Positions 56,971 to 64,000 of a stretch of 64,000 bases of DNA are shown piece after piece. How positions within the stretch are numbered: the first letter of the stretch is position 1; every line of letters starts with the position of its first letter. The stretch covers positions 6,380-70,379 of the forward strand of contig CAZRBG010000026.1 of NCBI GenBank assembly GCA_964598225.1, read 5' to 3'. Below the pieces are notes generated by a model, which saw only the letters and a program-made list of their open reading frames with translations, was not told where the DNA came from and did no database searches. The position numbers and the translations under genes were made by a program. Origin of the DNA: SG8-4 sp964598225 (lineage in GTDB: Bacteria > Planctomycetota > Phycisphaerae > Sedimentisphaerales > Anaerobacaceae).

Positions 56971-58950
56971 CTAAAGCTGGGTTATTTCGGAGAGGCTTTC
57001 TATTTGCAGTTCGGTTATTTTTCGGATTCGGCTCTCGAATTCGTCTTGCAGGGGTGTTGTTTCCTGGCGCAGTTTTTCTTCGAGTTGGGAGCGGAATGCT
57101 TCGCGGGCTTTAAGGATTTTGGATTGAGTCAGTGCGCGTTTGATTACCCAGGCGGGAGCGTCCCAGTTTTCGGCCAGCTTGGCGGCCTTTTCTTTGCCGT
57201 GCCGGACCGTCAGGTAGGCGATTACCAGAGCAAGTATGGCGCCGCCGATTAGTCCGACGGGGCCTGAGACAAGAATCGCGGTACCCGTGCCGCCGCAGAG
57301 CATGGCGCCGATGCTCGCTGCGATCCCGACCACAAACCAGCCGACCGTGTCCATGATCCCGCCGTAAAGGTCGGGCGCCCCGGAGCCGATGGCGTCGCTG
57401 CCGAGCGAGATTTGCCTGCCTTGCTCTATTTGAGTATCTCCTATGCTCAGGCCGTGAGATTCGATCCAGCCGGTGAGCAGGTCCCGGACCTGCTCGGGCA
57501 ATCCCAGCCTCAGCGTTTGCATTCTGTCGTCGAGAATTTTTTTCAGTTCCGGCTCGAAGGCTTTTGCCGTCGAGGACACTTGCTTCTTGAGCGAGGCGAC
57601 AGAACCGCCGCTGTTTCTATATTCCTGAAGGACGGGCTGGATTCTCTTGTCGAACAACTCCAGCGTGATGTCAGTTGCGACGTCCGAGACGTAAGCCTCG
57701 GTCGTCTCCCTAACGAGCGGTCTGACCTTGGTTCGGCAGAAGTTTGGAAGTTCTTGTCTCAATTGCTCCCGCGTTTTCTCGAATTGCCGCTTAAGCGGCG
57801 ACAGGATGGCCAGACCTTCTGATATGACGGCGTATGGCCGGTCGCTCCGCATGAGCTTCGACTGCTCGAGTCCCAGCGTCTCCGAAACGACGTCGTAAAC
57901 GAAAGGCCACTGGCTGCTGCCTCCCGCCAGTATGACGCGGCAGATGTCGTCAGTTTTGAACTTTTTCTCGCCCAATCCCTGCTTCAGCGATCGCCGGAAC
58001 CATTCTATCAGGTCTATCGGCTCGGCAGGGCGGAGAAGCCTGTCGGAATCGACACCGAGTCTTTTCAAATGATCGGCGAACGCCGGACTTGGTTTGTAAG
58101 ATTTGGCCCTGCCGAGAAACCCCTTCCAGGTCATATCCCTTATGCTGCCGTAGCGTCCTACGGATTTGTTGACACTTTCGCCGCGGTCTCGCGCCATTGT
58201 CAGGGAGAAGAATTCCTTCACCTCCCGGCACAAATACGAGTGGACATAATAAGTGTCTCCCGAGTCTTCGATTTGCCTCAATGCCCCGGTGTTCTGGTCC
58301 AACAGCCACTGGAAAAACAGGTCGTCGAATAGACGTCCTCCAAGTTCCATATTGCCCCACGAGTGGATTTCCTCCAAGCTGCGCAGAAACGCGAAGTCGC
58401 ATGTGCCGCCGCCGAAATCGACAATCAGCACGCCTCTCAGAGCCTCGTCCGGTGAGAAGTCCTTATGCCAAAGATGGGAAAGCAACGCGCCCTTGGGTTC
58501 GTCCAGGAGCTTTACATCGCCATATCCGGCGGCATTGGCGATTTCTTTGAGCTTCGTCCGGAATATCTCCTCGGCTTCGGCGGGAACGCCGATGATTACT
58601 TCGTGTTTTTCCGGATCGAGGGCGATGTGCTGCTTTTGCGATTGCTCCACAACGGTTCGCAGAAAGTCCTCTGCGTTTTTAGCCGCTTCTTTGCTCGTCG
58701 TCACATCGGGTTTGAATTGCGTGCAAAGGCGGTATCGCTCGCGCTGCTCGTTCGAGGATTCGCCGTACTCGTGCAGTGCGGGATTGCCTACCAGCGGCTC
58801 TTTGTCCTTGCGATAGAGGATCGCGGTCGGGATACCGTCGCGTCCGGAGCCGAAATCGACACCGACCGGCGATATCTGGCCCGCCGGACACTTACAGAAG
58901 TAAGAGTTCGTCGTGCCGAAATCTATCGCCAGGATGCTCGAATCGCTCAT
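56971..58950 (-). CDS. Non-canonical Hsp70 with C-terminal membrane segments
   Basis: The 659-residue protein has an actin-type ATPase domain (about 1-390): ILAIDFGTTNSYFCKC (phosphate 1), VLIVDFGGGTCDFAFL (phosphate 2) and VILAGGSSQWPFV (adenosine). The following region is helical and does not look like a DnaK substrate domain. Two hydrophobic stretches near 545-600 (TVGWFVVGIAASIGAMLCGG; VGLIGGAILALVIAYLTV) suggest insertion in the membrane, followed by a coiled C-terminus. It lies four bases after the gene for another membrane protein, probably its partner. Not the housekeeping dnaK; its client is unknown. Confidence 0.82.
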   Translation of the reverse strand: MSDSSILAIDFGTTNSYFCKCPAGQISPVGVDFGSGRDGIPTAILYRKDKEPLVGNPALHEYGESSNEQRERYRLCTQFKPDVTTSKEAAKNAEDFLRTVVEQSQKQHIALDPEKHEVIIGVPAEAEEIFRTKLKEIANAAGYGDVKLLDEPKGALLSHLWHKDFSPDEALRGVLIVDFGGGTCDFAFLRSLEEIHSWGNMELGGRLFDDLFFQWLLDQNTGALRQIEDSGDTYYVHSYLCREVKEFFSLTMARDRGESVNKSVGRYGSIRDMTWKGFLGRAKSYKPSPAFADHLKRLGVDSDRLLRPAEPIDLIEWFRRSLKQGLGEKKFKTDDICRVILAGGSSQWPFVYDVVSETLGLEQSKLMRSDRPYAVISEGLAILSPLKRQFEKTREQLRQELPNFCRTKVRPLVRETTEAYVSDVATDITLELFDKRIQPVLQEYRNSGGSVASLKKQVSSTAKAFEPELKKILDDRMQTLRLGLPEQVRDLLTGWIESHGLSIGDTQIEQGRQISLGSDAIGSGAPDLYGGIMDTVGWFVVGIAASIGAMLCGGTGTAILVSGPVGLIGGAILALVIAYLTVRHGKEKAAKLAENWDAPAWVIKRALTQSKILKAREAFRSQLEEKLRQETTPLQDEFESRIRKITELQIESLSEITQL

Positions 58951-58954
58951 ATCG

Positions 58955-59926
58955 CTACTTATCTCGAAGCTTCCTTACCAATCCGCGTTCCATCACGTTG
59001 CCGTCAAAAACGACGGGCTTTCGCTCGATTTTGACCTTGTCGCCCTCGGCCACGTCGCCGAAAGCCTCGTATTTTGTCACCAGGTCTTTTGTCCATTCTA
59101 TCACGTCCTGCTCACCTTTTGCAGCCGACAGGAACGCGGGCGAGCCTTTGAGTCCTTCGAAACCGCAGTTTCGTGCCTCCTGGATCAATTCATCAGCCGC
59201 CACCGGCAGGGAGTCGGGTGCGGTTCGATGCAGAGAGTAGATGTGCCCTCCGATCCGCCGGAACGCTGCTTCCTTGTCGGCAAGGCCGCTCTCCTCCGGC
59301 TGCGATTTGTAAATGCAGAGCAACGCCAGCAGGGCAACGGCCGAGTTCAGCCACTGCTCGATAACTGTCCGCACGACCTGCTCGTGGTTTTGACGGTCAT
59401 ATCGGGTCTTTCTTCGCCGCCGCAGCAACCTTCGTATAATGCGGCTGCGGCCGACCCTTTGTACGATCGGAACCGCTATGAACGCGCCGAGAGGCCCGCC
59501 AAGGACTGTGCCAAGATCAGACATCTCAAATGCCAGTTGAAACAGCGGAGTGAGTACAAGCATCCCCAGTACCGCGCCGACCACCGCGCTAAGAGCCAGG
59601 CCGAACGCTCCCGGCCCGGATTGAACGGAAGGTTCGGGAATTTGCAGCGACCTGACAACCGAATCAAATGTCAGCGCGACAGCCGCCGTCGAGCGTTCGT
59701 CAGTGACGTTTCCGCCGCTAACGGCGGAAACCGAAGCGGAGCTTAGCAACTCCTTTTTGAGTAGCGACTGAGCCGCCGTGCGAGCGATGTCGAGTTGAGC
59801 CGGATCGGCGGAACCCGCGGAGTCCAGTGCGGCAAAATATTTATCCGCTGCGTCGTCGGTCAACTCACGACGCAATTTCTCCGTCCCCGAATACGCCTCA
59901 TGAATTCTCTCTTTCACGTCGAGCAT
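58955..59926 (-). CDS. Membrane protein, operon partner of the Hsp70-like gene
   Basis: The start is ATG 59926 (MLDVKERIHEAYSG), giving about 323 residues. The open frame continues upstream to 60058 only by reading through a family C repeat. An N-terminal helical region is followed by two hydrophobic segments (FGLALSAVVGAVLGMLVLTP; DLGTVLGGPLGAFIAVPIV), a basic loop (RIIRRLLRRRRKTRYDRQNH) and a third hydrophobic stretch near AVALLALLCIY. I do not recognise the family. Its 4-base gap to the Hsp70-like gene suggests cotranslation and complex formation. Confidence 0.68.
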   Translation of the reverse strand: MLDVKERIHEAYSGTEKLRRELTDDAADKYFAALDSAGSADPAQLDIARTAAQSLLKKELLSSASVSAVSGGNVTDERSTAAVALTFDSVVRSLQIPEPSVQSGPGAFGLALSAVVGAVLGMLVLTPLFQLAFEMSDLGTVLGGPLGAFIAVPIVQRVGRSRIIRRLLRRRRKTRYDRQNHEQVVRTVIEQWLNSAVALLALLCIYKSQPEESGLADKEAAFRRIGGHIYSLHRTAPDSLPVAADELIQEARNCGFEGLKGSPAFLSAAKGEQDVIEWTKDLVTKYEAFGDVAEGDKVKIERKPVVFDGNVMERGLVRKLRDK

Positions 59927-59927
59927 T

Positions 59928-59998
59928 TGTAGGGTGGGGCTTGCCCCACCAGATCGGACCCTGCGTAGCGTTAAAGGTGGGGCAAGCCCCACCCTACA
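59928..59998. repeat. Perfect 23-base inverted pair of family C
   Basis: The left copy (59928-59950) starts tgtagggtggggcttgcccc. The right copy (59976-59998) is its exact reverse complement, with 25 bases between. Each copy is itself a hairpin. The left copy ends one base from the start codon of the gene at 58955-59926, where its ribosome binding site would be expected. Confidence 0.8.
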
Positions 59999-60070
59999 GG
60001 TTATCGACGAATTGCCACGCAGCGGCTCGGCACTTACGTGCAAATATTCAACAATCAATAGTCAATTGTA

Positions 60071-60829
60071 TTATTGTGATTCCTCGTCGAGAATCTCAAG
60101 CAACTCAACCTCAAAGATCAGGGTCGAATTGCCCGGCAGGCCGGGTCTATCCTGCGTGCCGTAAGCCAACTCCGGCGGTATGTACAATTCCCATTTGGCG
60201 CCTTCTTTCATAAGCTGTAACGCCTCGGTCCATCCCTTGATTACACCGGTGACGGGGAACTCGGCGGGCTCACCGCGCTTATAAGAGCTGTCGAATTCCT
60301 GGCCGTTGATCAGCCTGCCGCGGTAATGGACTCTGACTTTGTCGCTTGCTGTGGGAGATTCGCCCGTTCCTTCTTCGATTACCTTGTATTGCAGACCGCT
60401 GTCTGTGACCTTCACACCTTCTTTGGCCTTATTTGCTTCCAGGAATGCCTTGCCTTTGGCCAGGTTTTCTGCGGCTCTTTTAGCCTTCATCTTCTGCTGC
60501 CACGCGCCGTAAACCGTCTTCATCTCAGTCTGGCTAAGCGCCAGCTCGCCGCCTGCGAGGGCGTCCTTGATCCCCTGAGCCAGCGAATCTACGTTGACGT
60601 CGATGTTCTGTGACTTAATGCTGCGGGCGATCTGAGTGCCGATTATGTAGCTGACTTTTTGCATTTCCGTTTCGAGCGGAACAGTTTTAGCGGCTTCCTC
60701 CGGGGCCGGCACTGCGCCCGACTCGGCCGATTCCGCGGCTGTTTCTGTGGTTCCTTCTTCGGCTGCGTAGACTGACATCGCGATCAGACAACCCAGCACC
60801 AACATCAGAATGCTGATTCTCGTTTTCAC
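60071..60829 (-). CDS. FKBP-type peptidyl-prolyl isomerase, periplasmic (FkpA/Mip-like)
   Basis: The start is GTG 60829, six bases after AAGGAG; the frame continues upstream without a site. The 252-residue protein has a signal peptide (about 1-22, ending SVYAAEE), an N-terminal dimerisation region (KVSYIIGTQIARSIKSQNID) and a C-terminal FKBP domain (about 150-245) with VRVHYRGRLINGQEFDSSYK, GVIKGWTEALQLMKEGAKWE and YIPPELAYG. It speeds proline isomerisation in secreted proteins. Confidence 0.93.
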   Translation of the reverse strand: MKTRISILMLVLGCLIAMSVYAAEEGTTETAAESAESGAVPAPEEAAKTVPLETEMQKVSYIIGTQIARSIKSQNIDVNVDSLAQGIKDALAGGELALSQTEMKTVYGAWQQKMKAKRAAENLAKGKAFLEANKAKEGVKVTDSGLQYKVIEEGTGESPTASDKVRVHYRGRLINGQEFDSSYKRGEPAEFPVTGVIKGWTEALQLMKEGAKWELYIPPELAYGTQDRPGLPGNSTLIFEVELLEILDEESQ

Positions 60830-61278
60830 AATTTTCTCCTTATTGTCGCGTTCTCGTAAAAAATCCGCAGTGTGCCGGATCGACTCCCAACCCTGCATAA
60901 CACACAACTTTGATATAAGGATCGACTATAACAGAAAACCACAGTCATGACAAAGGCTTTTTCGCCCTTTGACTGAGAGTGAGTTTTTTCTTGCCTCAGG
61001 GCGGGTTGTTTGTTACATTATGAGACGTAAAGCTGGTATATCCGGCGGTTTCCACTGGATGGAAATGTTGCTTTCTGGTGGATCGGGTTGAAAGTTCGGA
61101 CGATAATGTGATAGAGGCGAAAGTCGCCGGAATTGCATGCTTCTTGAACGTGAATACCGCAATAAACAGGTAGGCAGGTGTTGAGAACAGGAGCCGAGTC
61201 AAATCACGATAATGCCAAATCAACCAAATGGGATAAAACCCCGTACATTATCAACCCTTTATTGAAAGGAGGACTCCC
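60830..61278. other. Divergent intergenic region
   Basis: About 449 bases between the FKBP gene (minus) and the Fn3/PA14 gene (plus). It should contain both promoters. A small stem caaagg/cctttg is at about 60952-60972. No small gene or known riboswitch was recognised. Confidence 0.5.
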
Positions 61279-63843
61279 ATGTCCAGGAAAGTGATTCTTC
61301 CCATGCTACTTTTGTCGGCGGTCGTTTACACGTCCGCTTATGCTGATGAGCTTGTTGGCTTGGCCGATATAACGGTGGCCGACGATGCGCTGGTCAGCCT
61401 TCGATTTGAGGGAACCGAATATATTGTTGCCGATGGAGACCTTGCTCTGGGTACGACGACGCGCTGGTACGTCGTTGACGGTGTTGAGACTATGTGGCCG
61501 GAAGGGGATCCCGCTCCGCCTGCGACGGTCAATGGTACGTCGAACCCGAAGTCCGGCGATGTAGGCTCGAAAGCCGACAACTTTCTGTTCAGAGTGGGCG
61601 GAGGTAATGACATATCGTCGATCGACGGTATCGACTTCCAGGAGACGATTTTCCCATTCCTGACCGATACGATCTTCGTGTTAGAGCGAAACGGCAATGA
61701 CGACGGCACCGTTGAGGCCATCGCGGCCGATGGTTCGCTGCGAGAGGCGCTCACACTGACGAGCGGCGGCGAGCCTTATGCCAGCACAGGAGTTAACGTT
61801 GGCGGGCAGACGGCATACGGCTATGTAGTAAAGACAGACGTGCCGGTACAAGGCGTTCGTATCACCGCATCGGGGCACGATACGCTTACGATCTGCACGC
61901 CGGCGCAGATACCTCTTTGGGCTAACAAGCCGAGTCCCGCCGACGGTGCGATACACGAGCAAACATGGGTCACACTCGGTTGGTCGCCGGGCGCTAAAGC
62001 GGCCTCGCACGACGTGTACGTGGGAGACAACTTTGCTGATGTTAATGACGCTAACAACGCCGGCGCCACATTTCGGGGCAACCAGACCGAAGAGCTTATA
62101 ATTGCCGGCTTTGTCGGATATCCTTTCCCCGACGGCCTCGTTCCGGGAACGACTTACTATTGGCGGATCGATGAAGTCAACGATTCCGAGCCCAACAGCC
62201 CTTGGAGAGGTGATGTGTGGAGCTTCTCGATTCCCCCCACGAGCGCCTACCAGCCGAGCCCGTCCGACGGCGCCAGCTTTATCGATCCTGAAGTGACGCT
62301 CAGTTGGTCGCCGGGACTTAATTCAAAACTGCACACGGTTTACTTCGGCGAGAGTTTTGAAGACGTCAACAACGCTGCCGTGGGTACGCCTTCGGCTACT
62401 ACGAGCTTCGAGCCGGGTACGCTCGAATTGAACAAGACCTACTACTGGCGTGTCGATGAGTCCGATCCACCCACGACGGTTAAGGGTGATGTCTGGAGTT
62501 TCACGACCACTCTGCCCGACTTGGGCACGGCCGTAATGGACAGATGGGAGAATATCCCAACCACCGATTTGAACGCCCTGAAGAACGATGTGAGATTCCC
62601 GAACAACCCCACTGTAACGGAAACCGTAGAGAGCTTCTCATGGAACGGCGACGACCTCGACGAGTACGGAGCAAGAATCGAAGCCTGGCTCTACGTCCCG
62701 ACCACGGGCGCTTACACGTTCTGGCTTAACACCGACGATCAGGGTGAGTTGTGGCTCAGCACCGACGATGACCCGAGTAACGCGGCGTTGATAGCCCAGG
62801 AGAGCAGTTGGTCCGGCTTCGGCGCCTGGGGCTCCGGTGAAGAGCAGTCGGATCCGATACCGCTGGTTGGCGGCGAGAAGTACTACATTATGGCGCTGTG
62901 GAAAGAAGGCGGCGGCGGCGACCACTGCCAGGTGGCCTGGCAAGGCCCCGACGTCCCCGAGCGGACCGTCATTCCCGGCACGAACCTGTCGCCGTTCGAG
63001 CCTATGAAGGCATTCGGCGCCAAGCCGGCCAATCGTGCCCTGGATGTAACCCAGACGCCTTTGCTTCAGTGGAGTCCGGGTCTCGCGGCCGCTTCTCACG
63101 AGGTTTACTTCGGCAGCGACGCCGATGCAGTGGCCAATGCCACAAAGGCCTCGCCCGAGTACGTAGGCAGCAGACAGCTTGGAGACGAGACCTATGATCC
63201 CGGAATGCTTGAGTGGAATAGCACTTATTACTGGCGTGTCGACGAAGTCAACGCCGTCAATCCCGACAGTCCGTGGATCGGCAGCGCCTGGAGCTTCACC
63301 ACGGCCGATTTCGGCATCGTTGAGAATTTCGAGTCTTACAACGACATTCCCGCCGGTGAGCCCGGCAGCAATCTGGTCTATGTAGCGTGGACAGACGGGT
63401 TCGACAATCCGAATGCAAACGGCTCAACGATAGGTTACGTCACCGGAGCTTCTATGGAGAGCGACACAGTGCATGGCGGCCGCCTCTCGGCGCCGATGGC
63501 GTACAATAATACGACGGCGGGTATCTCGGAAATTGTCCGCAGCTTCGCGCCGGCGCAGGACTGGACCGCCAACGATGTTGCCGTTCTATCTCTGTGGTTC
63601 TATGGTGATCCGGCCAATACGCCCGGCCAACTGTACGTCAAGATCAACGGCGTGCAGGTCAATTACAACGGAGCTGCGAGCGATCTGGCCGACCCGCAGT
63701 GGCATCGCTGGCCTGTCGATCTGGCGACGGTCGGCACGAATCTGCGGACCGTCAGCAGTCTGGCGATCGGTGTCCAGGGGGCCGGCGCCACCGGCAACCT
63801 GCTGCTTGACGATATCGAGCTGCACCGTGCGGCTGCTAATTGA
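61279..63843 (+). CDS. Large secreted protein with Fn3-like repeats and a PA14-like domain
   Basis: The 854-residue protein has a signal peptide (about 1-22, SAYADE) and an N-terminal beta domain (25-210). Two Fn3-like blocks follow at about 214-320 and 324-420, each with WSPG-x-x-A/S-x-x-H-x-V-Y and TYYWRVDE. A PA14-like domain lies at 427-575 (GARIEAWLYVPTTGAYTFWL, STDDDPSNAALIA), then a third Fn3-like block (580-672) and a jelly-roll-like end (673-854, from GIVENFESYND). The last two modules match the end of the LRR protein at 930-3209. It is probably a surface glycan-binding protein. AAAGGAGG precedes the ATG. Confidence 0.82.
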   Translation: MSRKVILPMLLLSAVVYTSAYADELVGLADITVADDALVSLRFEGTEYIVADGDLALGTTTRWYVVDGVETMWPEGDPAPPATVNGTSNPKSGDVGSKADNFLFRVGGGNDISSIDGIDFQETIFPFLTDTIFVLERNGNDDGTVEAIAADGSLREALTLTSGGEPYASTGVNVGGQTAYGYVVKTDVPVQGVRITASGHDTLTICTPAQIPLWANKPSPADGAIHEQTWVTLGWSPGAKAASHDVYVGDNFADVNDANNAGATFRGNQTEELIIAGFVGYPFPDGLVPGTTYYWRIDEVNDSEPNSPWRGDVWSFSIPPTSAYQPSPSDGASFIDPEVTLSWSPGLNSKLHTVYFGESFEDVNNAAVGTPSATTSFEPGTLELNKTYYWRVDESDPPTTVKGDVWSFTTTLPDLGTAVMDRWENIPTTDLNALKNDVRFPNNPTVTETVESFSWNGDDLDEYGARIEAWLYVPTTGAYTFWLNTDDQGELWLSTDDDPSNAALIAQESSWSGFGAWGSGEEQSDPIPLVGGEKYYIMALWKEGGGGDHCQVAWQGPDVPERTVIPGTNLSPFEPMKAFGAKPANRALDVTQTPLLQWSPGLAAASHEVYFGSDADAVANATKASPEYVGSRQLGDETYDPGMLEWNSTYYWRVDEVNAVNPDSPWIGSAWSFTTADFGIVENFESYNDIPAGEPGSNLVYVAWTDGFDNPNANGSTIGYVTGASMESDTVHGGRLSAPMAYNNTTAGISEIVRSFAPAQDWTANDVAVLSLWFYGDPANTPGQLYVKINGVQVNYNGAASDLADPQWHRWPVDLATVGTNLRTVSSLAIGVQGAGATGNLLLDDIELHRAAAN

Positions 63844-64000
63844 CCATTGACAATTGACTATTGAAGATTAGCCCGCTGTCGTCGGGCCAAAAGCGTCTGT
63901 GTTCTTTAATATTCAATAGTCAATCATAAAAGAAGGGGCCTGTACTGAATGGCACTTCCATAAGTATTAACTTCCGTTGAGCAAACGTTTTCTGGCAATG
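63844..64000. other. Intergenic end of the window with simple inverted repeats
   Basis: Bases 63847-63865 (cattgacaattgactattg) and 63911-63926 (attcaatagtcaatca) are short inverted copies of the attgactattga-type repeat found elsewhere in the window. No gene start is visible before the end. Confidence 0.5.

Noticed and set aside
59927..60058. N-terminal extension of the membrane protein that precedes the Hsp70-like gene
   Set aside because: The extra 44 codons are a read-through of the inverted family C repeats and have no family-like features.
1..64000. tRNA or rRNA genes
   Set aside because: No T-loop GGTTCGAATCC-type sequence with a matching acceptor stem and no rRNA-like stretch was seen by eye; a dedicated scan would be needed to exclude them.

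Overview
The window reads as one stretch of a free-living bacterial chromosome, most likely from the Planctomycetota (class Phycisphaerae). This is inferred from gene content and not from any rRNA marker: secreted sulfatase with a Tat signal, paired PQQ-type propeller proteins, large secreted proteins with Fn3-like and jelly-roll modules, a K+-dependent-type membrane pyrophosphatase, an SGNH/BNR protein, and many short palindromic repeats of the kind common in environmental planctomycete genomes. No rRNA, tRNA, CRISPR array, phage or classical transposase was seen.

Layout. 1-13.6 kb: carbohydrate and surface functions (end of an aldose epimerase, LRR surface protein, two PQQ-like propellers, sugar porter, PAP2 phosphatase, glycoside hydrolase, SGNH/BNR hydrolase). 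13.6-25 kb: transport (heterodimeric ABC exporter, P-type ATPase, membrane pyrophosphatase) with a gutted BKACE-like gene. 25-31 kb: a HicAB-like module, rsfS, a 373-bp GIY-YIG element flanked by inverted repeats, argS, an MNT antitoxin with a destroyed HEPN toxin, yjbQ, a candidate small RNA and yggS. 31-38 kb: PP2C phosphatase, isopropylmalate-type dehydrogenase, sulfatase, and an AT-rich accessory patch with an HNH-AP2 endonuclease and a PD-(D/E)XK nuclease-like gene. 38-43 kb: flavodoxin and a KaiC-like / PAS histidine kinase / LuxR regulator operon. 43-50 kb: an envelope-stress group (HtrA, two six-BON proteins, Hsp20, membrane protein) and rpiA. 50-61 kb: NhaC antiporter, a decayed NatAB-type ABC transporter, STAS protein, DUF4405 membrane protein, an ECF sigma / anti-sigma / CpxP-like operon, a RelB/DinJ-type antitoxin whose toxin is reduced to a stub, an unusual membrane-anchored Hsp70 with its partner, and an FKBP isomerase. 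61-64 kb: a large secreted Fn3/PA14 protein.

Two themes run through the window. First, at least four families of short palindromic repeats are scattered between genes and also inside them: one is an in-frame insert of about 31 codons in the P-type ATPase, others form starts, stops and linkers. One family brackets the small GIY-YIG gene as near-identical inverted ends, and a gene-less dimer of the same family lies at 7.7 kb. This suggests a REP-tron-like unit built on a GIY-YIG nuclease instead of a RAYT. Second, several genes survive only as their ends (BKACE-like, natB) or as a C-terminal stub of a toxin behind an intact antitoxin (HEPN and YafQ), so internal deletions seem to be a common mode of gene loss here.
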